This document shows positions 1 through 5,684 of a DNA stretch of 25,376 nucleotides, piece by piece. Position 1 is the stretch's first letter; each line of letters starts with the position of its first letter. The notes under the pieces were generated by a model. That model had not been told where the DNA came from. It saw only the letters and a list, made by a program, of their open reading frames with translations, and ran no database searches. A program made the position numbers and the translations under genes. The stretch lies in IMG/VR virus record IMGVR_UViG_3300025030_000390, positions 1 through 25,376 of that record, one strand, 5' to 3'. The stretch comes from a virus.

Positions 1-37
1 GATAATCATTATTCATTTCAATGGTTCCGTTAAACAT
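1..37 (-). CDS. Hypothetical protein, 5' end only
   Basis: The first 12 codons of a gene that continues beyond the window edge. The ATG is preceded by an AGGAAG ribosome binding site at a suitable distance, and the peptide begins MFNGTIEMNNDY. It lies about 30 bases downstream of the stop of the 67-aa gene on the same strand and so is probably in the same transcript. Too short to assign a family. Confidence 0.5.
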   Translation of the reverse strand, partial: MFNGTIEMNNDY

Positions 38-68
38 TTTACATCTTCCTTTCTTGATTTAAACTAAA

Positions 69-272
69 TTAATAAGACCAAGTATAAACATACCATTTCC
101 CATTCTTAATCAGTTCTGGAGTTATATTTTGATTTACTTCATCAGGAATATTAAACAAATATCCTTCATCATTTACTTTACATTTTACAATAGAACCACA
201 TTTAATATTTTTCATTGCCAATGAAATATCAATAGAATACCAAGTTTTTGCACAATGTTCCCACGATTTCAT
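69..272 (-). CDS. Hypothetical protein, 67 aa
   Basis: Small basic, aromatic-rich protein with no domain I recognise. The sequence shows scattered Cys, Trp and Tyr, and the C-terminus ends WYVYTWSY. The ATG follows an AAAGGG site and lies only four bases after the stop codon of the upstream 64-aa reading frame, a spacing typical of translational coupling. No transmembrane segment or signal peptide is visible. Its placement among short phage early-type genes suggests an accessory function; none can be named. Confidence 0.55.
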   Translation of the reverse strand: MKSWEHCAKTWYSIDISLAMKNIKCGSIVKCKVNDEGYLFNIPDEVNQNITPELIKNGKWYVYTWSY

Positions 273-276
273 ATAA

Positions 277-471
277 TTACCCTTTCACTATAATCCCAAC
301 CTTATAATCAGCATAATAACTGGTAGTACCTGCACTATTTTCTTCACACCATTTATCCAATAATGCTTGAAGTTCCTCTTGGTCTTTATTTGAAATATTA
401 TCCATAGCGTCTTCATGCAAATCACTACAAGCATCTTCAATAATATTAGAAGCATCCATAGATAATTCCAT
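277..471 (-). CDS. Hypothetical acidic protein, probably the 3' fragment of a gene split by the TnpB element
   Basis: A 64-residue acidic reading frame (MELSMDASN, then LQALLDKWCEENSAG and ADYKVGIIV). From memory, this kind of C-terminus (helical ED-rich segment, LDKWC, then YYADYK) belongs to longer phage proteins that begin with a zinc-ribbon-like part; I could not check this. The frame stays open upstream of the ATG to about position 507 (KPNNPFLCKNKV), right up to the hairpin at the right end of the TnpB element, and the ATG has no good ribosome binding site. I therefore think this is the 3' remnant of the gene whose 5' end begins at 1943. It may still be translated from the internal ATG. 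Alternative: an independent small gene with a weak start. Confidence 0.5.
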   Translation of the reverse strand: MELSMDASNIIEDACSDLHEDAMDNISNKDQEELQALLDKWCEENSAGTTSYYADYKVGIIVKG

Positions 472-504
472 TACTTTATTTTTACATAAAAATGGATTGT
501 TAGG

Positions 505-712
505 TTTACCCTTTGCAAAGGTTAAAAATTATTATCGCCTACTTGAAGTCCAGTGCCGTTGTATAAAACTTATAAAAAGTATAACTTTCATGTTTATTTC
601 CTTATTCATCCTACTCACTTTCATATTTCTACTACTCATGTTTGTTAGTAGTCCAAAGGTGTTAATTCCCGTACAACTTACGGTACATATAGCATAATTT
701 ATGTAAATAAAC
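505..712 (-). ncRNA. Probable omega RNA / right end of the TnpB element
   Basis: Non-coding stretch immediately 3' of tnpB on the same strand. It contains a hairpin CCGTA-loop-TACGG just after the stop codon, a CTACT ... AGTAG stem further on, and ends at the CCTTTGCAAAGG palindrome. In IS605/IS607-type elements this is where the guide (omega) RNA bound by TnpB is encoded, with the guide copied from DNA just beyond the right end. Here the guide would be the sequence below about position 505, the remnant of the split phage gene. Boundaries are inferred. Confidence 0.45.
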
Positions 713-1846
713 CTATATTATTTCATATCGCGATAAATTAATCGCCGCATTTAAATCTCTATCTATTATAAAACCACAACTTTCACAAATAAATTCTCTT
801 TCTCCTAAGCTTAATTTTGGTTTTTTATAACCACATTCTGAACAAGTTTTCGAAGAAGGATACCATCTATTTGCTTCTATGAATTCAATTTCATCCCTTA
901 TACTTTTATATTTTAATAATGTTTTGAATTCATATAATTTTTGCTGTTGTATTGCTTTAGATAAATATTTATTTTTCATCATTTCTTTTATATTCAAGGT
1001 CTCCATTATTATTTGAGACGGTTTGGATTTCACAATCTCTGTGGAAACTTTTTGAATATAATCGGTACGAATGTTACTAAGTCTTTTATAAACCTTTCGT
1101 ATTTTAACTTCAAGTTTCCTAATATTATTTGTTTTAATGAATTTTTTACCATCTTTATTCATTAAATATTTTTTAGAAACTTTTCGTTGTAATCTTTTTA
1201 ACTTCTTCTCTAATTTCTTAATTGTTTGGGACTTATTAATGTTTTTATATTTACTACCATTGCTTACAATTGCCAAATCTTTTACACCAAGATCTATCCC
1301 TAATTTTTCATTAGTTAAAATAGGTTTAATTTTATCTTCAATTTCAATTCCAATAGATAAATACCAATGTAATCCGTCAAACGTGATTCTTGGATTCATA
1401 TATTTAATATCTTTACCTATTGGTATTCTATTGTATTCAGATAATTTTATTCTACCTATTTTCTCTAATCGTACATGTGTTGATATAAAAGATATTCTAT
1501 CATATCTACTATAAAAACTAGGTTTTGATTTCTTTTTGCTTTTGAATTTTGGATATTTACTTATTCCTTTGAAAAACCTTTTATAAGCATCGCAAGCATC
1601 TTTAACATGTTGAGATATAGTAGCCGCACTATATTTATATAACCATTTATATTCATCAGTTTTCTTTAGTTGAGTAAGTTGTTTTCTAATTTCTCCATCA
1701 TTTAAGAATTTACCTGTTTCTTTATAATATTCCTGTATTTTAGCAATAGCAAAGTTATAAGTCCATCTTCCTATTCCTGCACAACCAAAAAGTAGAGAAT
1801 TTTGTTTATTATTAGGTTCTAACCTAATTTTAAAAGACTTAATCAT
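713..1846 (-). CDS. tnpB: TnpB, RNA-guided endonuclease of an IS605-type element
   Basis: Full-length TnpB (377 aa). Members of this family are guided by an omega RNA to cut DNA next to a short target motif, which helps the element persist. The N-terminal strand SFKIRLEPN begins a normal TnpB, followed by helical DNA/RNA-binding regions and a basic coiled segment (about 207-260). RuvC active-site residues are present: D185 in GIDLGVKD, E282 in IIMETLNIKEM, and the Asp of DRDLNAA (about 364). A zinc ribbon with C335/C338 and C354/C357 lies between the second and third RuvC motifs. No frameshift or lost catalytic residue is seen, so the protein may be active. The ATG follows GGAG at good spacing and overlaps the stop of the short reading frame that starts at 1943. 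Confidence 0.9.
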   Translation of the reverse strand: MIKSFKIRLEPNNKQNSLLFGCAGIGRWTYNFAIAKIQEYYKETGKFLNDGEIRKQLTQLKKTDEYKWLYKYSAATISQHVKDACDAYKRFFKGISKYPKFKSKKKSKPSFYSRYDRISFISTHVRLEKIGRIKLSEYNRIPIGKDIKYMNPRITFDGLHWYLSIGIEIEDKIKPILTNEKLGIDLGVKDLAIVSNGSKYKNINKSQTIKKLEKKLKRLQRKVSKKYLMNKDGKKFIKTNNIRKLEVKIRKVYKRLSNIRTDYIQKVSTEIVKSKPSQIIMETLNIKEMMKNKYLSKAIQQQKLYEFKTLLKYKSIRDEIEFIEANRWYPSSKTCSECGYKKPKLSLGEREFICESCGFIIDRDLNAAINLSRYEII

Positions 1847-1943
1847 ATTTCACTCCACAATGAGAACAGATGATTTCATGTTCTTGGAGGTCTTTTTGAA
1901 GTTTTAGGTTAAATGATATGTCTATTTGTTCGGTTCTTAACAT
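1839..1943 (-). pseudogene. 5' fragment of a phage gene interrupted by the TnpB element
   Basis: A 34-codon reading frame with a strong AAAGGAG site and an ATG six bases downstream of it, much better start signals than its length would warrant. The peptide starts MLRTEQIDISFNLKLQKDLQ and then has a half zinc motif, CSHC (residues 26-29). The frame runs into tnpB, overlapping its start. I read it as the beginning of a phage gene whose 3' part is the reading frame ending at 277, split by the element, possibly with loss of the middle. Alternatively it is a short leader cistron that couples translation into tnpB. Confidence 0.5.
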
Positions 1944-1963
1944 TTTATTTCTCCTTTATAATT

Positions 1964-2302
1964 TTAATACCATTCATAATAATCTTTAAAATTTCTGTCA
2001 TAATTCCAATAATCATCAGTATCATACTCAGGTATAAATTTACAATATACAACATTATCAAGTGCTTCTTTACTAATATCCTTATCTATATAAGCATATT
2101 GCCATCTATATCCTCTAGCATTATCGCTTGCTCGTATTGCTTTATAGTAATCTCCATTATTTAATTCAATAGTAAATATGCCAGTATTAGGAGATGTTTT
2201 TGTAACTTTTCTAATATCTTTTGGATTCATATTGTCAAGTAATTCCTGTAATTTATTGAATGCTCTTTCTACTGTTGATCCATATACGATTATGTTTTTC
2301 AT
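1964..2302 (-). CDS. Conserved-looking phage hypothetical protein, 112 aa
   Basis: Protein of unknown function. It opens with MKNIIVYGSTVERAFNKL and has a central ASDNARGYRWQYAYID segment. The aromatic, charged C-terminus (DDYWNYDRNFKDYYEWY) is unusual. No membrane segment or cysteine pair is seen. The ATG is preceded by AGGATG. The stop is separated by only a few bases from the ribosome binding site of the disrupted gene at 1943. I cannot assign a role. Confidence 0.7.
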   Translation of the reverse strand: MKNIIVYGSTVERAFNKLQELLDNMNPKDIRKVTKTSPNTGIFTIELNNGDYYKAIRASDNARGYRWQYAYIDKDISKEALDNVVYCKFIPEYDTDDYWNYDRNFKDYYEWY

Positions 2303-2323
2303 TTTTCACATCCTAATAAAATC

Positions 2324-2488
2324 TCATTTCTTGGTATTTAATTTATCCTTTTCAATCATTTTTATTTTATCTAAAATTTCTAAACAAGCTTTATTATACC
2401 CTTTTGCCCATGCGTATGTACTTTCATTGTGTGAGTCTTTATTAATAGAATTTATTTCATTAATTAACCATTCTTTCAACTCTTTCAT
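2324..2488 (-). CDS. Small helical hypothetical protein, 54 aa
   Basis: Short gene starting with ATG after AAAGGAG, ending TGA. The peptide begins MKELKEWLINEIN and ends with a lysine-rich tail (KMIEKDKLNTKK). It looks entirely helical and has one cysteine. Spacing to its neighbours on both sides is typical of the operon. Function unknown. Confidence 0.65.
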   Translation of the reverse strand: MKELKEWLINEINSINKDSHNESTYAWAKGYNKACLEILDKIKMIEKDKLNTKK

Positions 2489-2564
2489 TAGAACTATTCT
2501 CCTTTCTTTTTATGCACCTCCCTTCTGTCAGATTTTATTTTGTTTTATGTTTAAATTGTGAATA

Positions 2565-2726
2565 TTATAATTCGTCTCTGATGAAGGTTATGTACTCTGC
2601 GATTTGACAAAGATGGCAAACAAATTGCCTATCTAATAAATATCCATCATAATCTTCAATTCCTTCTTTGCTAGGACAATAATAATTACAGAATTTTTCT
2701 TTTAATTCTAACAATTTATCTTCCAT
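2565..2726 (-). CDS. Small cysteine-containing protein, 53 aa (possible zinc binding)
   Basis: The ATG directly abuts the TAA of the upstream gene (TAAATG), and its ribosome binding site (GAGGA) lies inside that gene's end, implying coupled translation. The peptide contains C13-x3-C17 and later C-x2-C (CHLC, 37-40), a layout that could hold a metal ion. Function unknown. Confidence 0.65.
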   Translation of the reverse strand: MEDKLLELKEKFCNYYCPSKEGIEDYDGYLLDRQFVCHLCQIAEYITFIRDEL

Positions 2727-2906
2727 TTAAAATTCCTCATCCAGTGCTAATTTCCAACATTCAGAACATTTATATTCTCCTTCACCACATTTATTGTGCT
2801 GATTTTCATTTAAGTTTATATGACTTGGACATACGCCAATTAATTTATACAATTGAGAATTTGGTTCTAATTGTATAAATTCTATTAATTTATCTTTGCC
2901 TGTCAT
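2727..2906 (-). CDS. Small cysteine-rich hypothetical protein, 59 aa
   Basis: The ATG follows GGAGG, which lies within the last codons of the upstream 148-aa gene. Cysteines occur as VCPSH, KCG and CSEC (residues 26-50), suggesting a small zinc-binding fold. The ending CWKLALDEEF resembles that of small zinc proteins in Firmicute phages. Translation is coupled to the next gene by the TAAATG junction. Function unknown. Confidence 0.7.
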   Translation of the reverse strand: MTGKDKLIEFIQLEPNSQLYKLIGVCPSHINLNENQHNKCGEGEYKCSECWKLALDEEF

Positions 2907-2910
2907 TTAA

Positions 2911-3357
2911 TCAATCCTCCTTAATAAATTCAATAATATCCATCATTGCATATGTTCTTAGAGCATCTTTTTCTACATCAAATACATCAATTAACCATTG
3001 CTCTGTTTTGTGATAATCTGTTTTTCCATAATGTACTTTTAAAGGAATGATAGTTCTAATACCAATCTCGCCTTTCCAATTCTTATATTTTACTTTGAGT
3101 GGAATTTCTACTGGTTGAGTTTGCATTCTATTTACTTTTGTTTCTACTTTGGTTTCAATTAATTCTAACATCTCGTTTGACCATGAAAAGAGATTATCGT
3201 CAATATCTAAACCATACTGCCAATCACTATATACTATTTCAACAATAATTGCTTCTTTACCTAAATATTTAACCATTTCTTCAACAAAATCAACATTATT
3301 ATAATCTTCTCCAGATTTTAAATCTGATTTGATTATTACTTTATCTCCAATTTTCAT
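2911..3357 (-). CDS. Hypothetical protein with SH3/KOW-like N-terminus and WYL-like C-terminus, 148 aa
   Basis: The N-terminal half (MKIGDKVIIKSDL, then YLGKEAIIVEI, then SWSNEML) looks like a small beta-barrel of the KOW/SH3 sort common in phage hypotheticals. The C-terminal half (YKNWKGEIGIRTIIP ... EQWLIDVFDVEKD ... IIEFI) resembles the WYL-like ligand/nucleic-acid binding segment. I chose the start at 3357 because AAGGA lies at correct spacing before it; 13 further residues could be read upstream but have no binding site. Function unknown; a regulatory or nucleic-acid-binding role is an inference. Confidence 0.7.
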   Translation of the reverse strand: MKIGDKVIIKSDLKSGEDYNNVDFVEEMVKYLGKEAIIVEIVYSDWQYGLDIDDNLFSWSNEMLELIETKVETKVNRMQTQPVEIPLKVKYKNWKGEIGIRTIIPLKVHYGKTDYHKTEQWLIDVFDVEKDALRTYAMMDIIEFIKED

Positions 3358-3404
3358 TGTTGCATCCTTCTTTCTAAAATTAATTATAAGATTCATTTTA
3401 AGTT

Positions 3405-3815
3405 TTATTTCATTTGTGCAATAATTTTTTGAATTATAATATTAAGTCTTATTAAATCTGATTTATTAAGTATAAGATCAGGATTATCATCAAAAATATT
3501 TGTAAATAACTTTACCTTTTCATCTGAAATAGAGAAATTTAGTGTATTCTTATTAAGAAATTCCAAACTTATTGATGAAAATTTTTTTCCTGCATTTTTG
3601 TAAATATGATTAATTTCATCAGCAATACACCATGAGAAATATTTTTCACTATATCTATTCTTATCAATAATATCTGTGATCAATTTCATTTTATTAATTG
3701 GATTATAAGTTATTTTAATAGAACTAGATTCTTCTTTGGGATACCCTTCAGAAAGAGCTTGTAGAAGACTATCTATTTCTTCGCTGGTTAATATTTCTGA
3801 ATTATATTTATTCAT
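3405..3815 (-). CDS. Hypothetical protein, 136 aa
   Basis: Clean gene with AAAGGAG before its ATG. The N-terminus contains LTSEEIDSLLQAL, which resembles the short CheY-binding helix at the N-terminus of FliM/FliY; the rest (helical, Ile/Asn/Lys-rich, ending IIIQKIIAQMK) does not look like FliM. It lies between the dCMP deaminase and the SH3/WYL-like gene. Function unknown. Confidence 0.7.
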   Translation of the reverse strand: MNKYNSEILTSEEIDSLLQALSEGYPKEESSSIKITYNPINKMKLITDIIDKNRYSEKYFSWCIADEINHIYKNAGKKFSSISLEFLNKNTLNFSISDEKVKLFTNIFDDNPDLILNKSDLIRLNIIIQKIIAQMK

Positions 3816-3850
3816 TTTGTTTTACTCCTTTTAAAAGTCAATTAGAATGT

Positions 3851-4327
3851 TTATTTCGAAGTATTACTCAGATTAATCTCAATTTTAGTATCACTAACCA
3901 ATTGCCTATATTTCACTCCTGCCATATTTAAGATAAACCTAGAAGCAATTGTTTGTTCCATGTTTTTATATTTATCACTTAGATATACTACTTCAGATAT
4001 TCCAGATTGAATTATTGCTTTTGAACATTCATTACAAGGAAATAATGTGGCATAAAGAGTGCATCCTTGAAGGTCATTTTTACCATATAAGATAGCATTA
4101 AGTTCTGCGTGGACTACATATAAATACTTACTTTCTAATCCTTCTTTTGGTTCCCAAGGCATTTCTGAATCATTGCAATTGTCAGGCATTCCATTGTAGC
4201 CTGTACTGATAATTCGATGATTATTATCCACTATACATGCTCCAACTTGTGTTCTTGGATCTTTACTGCGTAATGATGATATGTATGCTACTGACATGAA
4301 ATAGTCATCCCAGTTTATTATTTGCAT
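3851..4327 (-). CDS. Deoxycytidylate (dCMP) deaminase
   Basis: Zinc-dependent enzyme converting dCMP to dUMP, which feeds thymidylate synthesis. The 158-aa length is normal for phage dCMP deaminases. The zinc site is complete: H73-A-E75 (VVHAELNAI), with E75 as the proton shuttle, and P-C98-x2-C101 (LFPCNECSK). The N-terminal DPRTQVGACIVD and GYNGMP segments are also typical. An AAAGGAG lies upstream of the ATG, slightly far (13 bases). It is separated from the MazG-like gene by a perfect hairpin and belongs with it and the ribonucleotide reductase in a dNTP-supply block. Confidence 0.93.
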   Translation of the reverse strand: MQIINWDDYFMSVAYISSLRSKDPRTQVGACIVDNNHRIISTGYNGMPDNCNDSEMPWEPKEGLESKYLYVVHAELNAILYGKNDLQGCTLYATLFPCNECSKAIIQSGISEVVYLSDKYKNMEQTIASRFILNMAGVKYRQLVSDTKIEINLSNTSK

Positions 4328-4358
4328 TTTGTTTTTGTTGCTCCTTTCTAGGAAGGTA

Positions 4359-4381
4359 GGAGAGGTATTTTAAACCTCTCC
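4359..4381. repeat. Intergenic hairpin, 8-bp perfect stem
   Basis: Inverted repeat GGAGAGGT / ACCTCTCC with a 7-base loop, between the stop of the MazG-like gene and the ribosome binding site of the dCMP deaminase. No U-run follows on the transcribed strand, so it is more likely an RNA processing or stability element than a strong terminator. Similar hairpins occur at 19482-19505 and 20700-20727. Confidence 0.6.
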
Positions 4382-4392
4382 ATATTAAATTT

Positions 4393-4791
4393 TTACTTCA
4401 TAGAATCAATAACTTCTATGATTTTATTATGTGGGTCTTGCCAAGTAGGAGGCTTGATTACCTTGCCATCACCTTCACGAAATCTTGGTTTACCATCTTC
4501 CCATAATTTACTCATATTTGCATTTTGAACTACTTCGAATACTTTAGCAGGAGGAACGCCAATTTGGACTAAGGTTCCCAATGCAAAATACATCACATCA
4601 ATCATAGCATCAACTTGTTCATACATATCTCCATTTTCCGTTGCTTCTAGAAACTCATCAATTTCTTCCTTCATCCATTTATATCTATTTTTTGCTGTTT
4701 CCATTTCCATAAATGTTGGAGTTTCCGCATAGGGATGATTAAATGCTTTATGAAAGTCTTGCACCATTTTATATTCTTGATTAATACTCAT
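4393..4791 (-). CDS. MazG-like / PRA-PH superfamily NTP pyrophosphatase
   Basis: All-alpha NTP pyrophosphohydrolase, expected to hydrolyse (d)NTPs or a nucleotide analogue to the monophosphate. The 132-aa protein has the metal-binding ExxE (E43-E46, in EEIDEF) and ExxD (E58-D61, in EQVDAMID) pattern, followed by the family's VMYFALGTLVQIGV and ANMSKLWEDGKPR segments. The ATG shares its A with the TAA stop of the broken homing endonuclease frame (TAATG), and its AGAGGAG binding site lies inside that frame, so translation may depend on ribosomes finishing the downstream half of that frame. Confidence 0.88.
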   Translation of the reverse strand: MSINQEYKMVQDFHKAFNHPYAETPTFMEMETAKNRYKWMKEEIDEFLEATENGDMYEQVDAMIDVMYFALGTLVQIGVPPAKVFEVVQNANMSKLWEDGKPRFREGDGKVIKPPTWQDPHNKIIEVIDSMK

Positions 4792-5046
4792 TAAATTATC
4801 TCCTCTTTACAAATTTTATTAAAGGTTACTAACTCATTTAATACATAATGATCAATAATATTACTTATAAATTGTTCAAATAAAATTTTCTTTCTTGGCA
4901 AATAACGAGTTGCATCTTTATATAAGAAGGCATATAATCTGCTAATATATTGTTTATTACCTGTATGAAGAGCATATAAACCTTTTGTACGTTTATCTGC
5001 ATACATTTTTAAATTAATTTTCGTTTCTTCTTCTATTAGAGTTTTT
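4791..5046 (-). pseudogene. C-terminal part of the frameshifted LAGLIDADG endonuclease
   Basis: This frame carries the missing C-terminus of the endonuclease that stops at 5014. Read in this frame, the sequence gives LIEEETKIN, then KGLYALHTGNKQYIS, FLYKDATRYLPRKK, a recognisable LAGLIDADG-enzyme C-terminal helix pair. It joins the upstream frame if one A is removed from the A-run at 5048-5053 (or the one at 5042-5046). The first ATG inside it is at 5006 but has no clear ribosome binding site. The TAA overlaps the MazG-like start. Confidence 0.75.
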
Positions 5047-5670
5047 ATTTTTTATTAAAAACTCCTCTTGACCAACTATTTGAAATATTAAACTTTTGTC
5101 TTTATTAAAATTTACTGAACCATCTCCATCGAAGTAACCTCTTATAAAATGACTTATAAGGTTATATGGAACACCATTTGGAATTGAATCAATTTTAAAT
5201 GTTTTTCTAGGAATACAATTAAGATTACCTAAATCATTGAAAATTTTGTCACTAACAATAAAAATTCCTGACATCATTGATTTTGAACGTTTATCTATTC
5301 TTTCTTCAAATACAGGATTTTCTGCTTCAATATCTTTTTTAAATAATTCCAAAAGAATTTTATCTTTTTGATTAAGTTTAATTGACAATGAACCTTGTTG
5401 ATTTTCTCTTTTACCAACATTGCCATCAGCATAAATAAACCCTAACCAATATGCTTTTTCTGAGGTATCAATAGTTTCAAAATAGCTAAAATTTGCTTGA
5501 TACTTTCTATTCTTTTCTATTTTTGTTCCATGTAACTCTAATTGTTTAACAGTATCTTGAATTTTTTGAGTTTTGCAATTTAAATCTATTGCTAATTCCT
5601 TTGCTGTTTTGAAAGGATATTGACAAATAATATAATCCTTTTCTTCTTGTGTAAAATATCTTTTAATCAT
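5014..5670 (-). CDS. LAGLIDADG homing endonuclease, N-terminal part, frameshifted
   Basis: Free-standing homing endonuclease, a selfish enzyme that cuts DNA lacking its own gene. The start at 5670 has an ideal AAAGGAG-4-ATG and lies 14 bases beyond the ribonucleotide reductase stop. The protein has an N-terminal helix-turn-helix-like segment (about 5-45, TQEEKDYIICQYPFKTAKEL) and two LAGLIDADG motifs, YWLGFIYADGNV and HFIRGYFDGDGSV. The frame ends abruptly in an Asn/Arg-rich tail (NSNRRRNEN). The true C-terminus lies in the next frame (4791-5046), so the reading is shifted by one base in an A-rich run. Full length would be about 292 aa. Either a real decay mutation or a sequencing indel. Confidence 0.85.
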   Translation of the reverse strand: MIKRYFTQEEKDYIICQYPFKTAKELAIDLNCKTQKIQDTVKQLELHGTKIEKNRKYQANFSYFETIDTSEKAYWLGFIYADGNVGKRENQQGSLSIKLNQKDKILLELFKKDIEAENPVFEERIDKRSKSMMSGIFIVSDKIFNDLGNLNCIPRKTFKIDSIPNGVPYNLISHFIRGYFDGDGSVNFNKDKSLIFQIVGQEEFLIKNKNSNRRRNEN

Positions 5671-5684
5671 TTTTCTCCTTTCGA

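Larger units (their letters stand above)
505..1860 (-). mobile_element. TnpB-only insertion element (IS605/IS1341-like), approximate ends
   Basis: The unit comprises a complete tnpB (713-1846) followed on its 3' side by about 200 non-coding bases with several hairpins, ending near a perfect 12-base palindrome CCTTTGCAAAGG (510-521) that I take as the right-end hairpin. No tnpA (HUH or serine transposase) is present, so it would be mobilised in trans. Both ends are estimated. The left end should lie between about 1850 and 1890; a 6-bp-stem hairpin (AGAACA ... TGTTCT, 1863-1884) sits there. The flanks are phage-like coding fragments on the same strand, consistent with insertion into a gene. Confidence 0.6.

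Noticed and set aside
497-697. Plus-strand hydrophobic reading frame (66 aa) beside the first tnpB
   Set aside because: It is antisense to the hairpin-rich omega RNA/right-end region; the hydrophobic residues follow from T-rich DNA, and there is no ribosome binding site.
713-1846. Cas12-type effector with CRISPR array
   Set aside because: Size and motifs are those of TnpB, and no direct-repeat/spacer array occurs anywhere in the window.
5042-5053. Programmed -1 frameshift in the endonuclease
   Set aside because: Joining the two frames needs a +1 shift (or loss of one A); no X_XXY_YYZ plus pseudoknot arrangement fits that direction.
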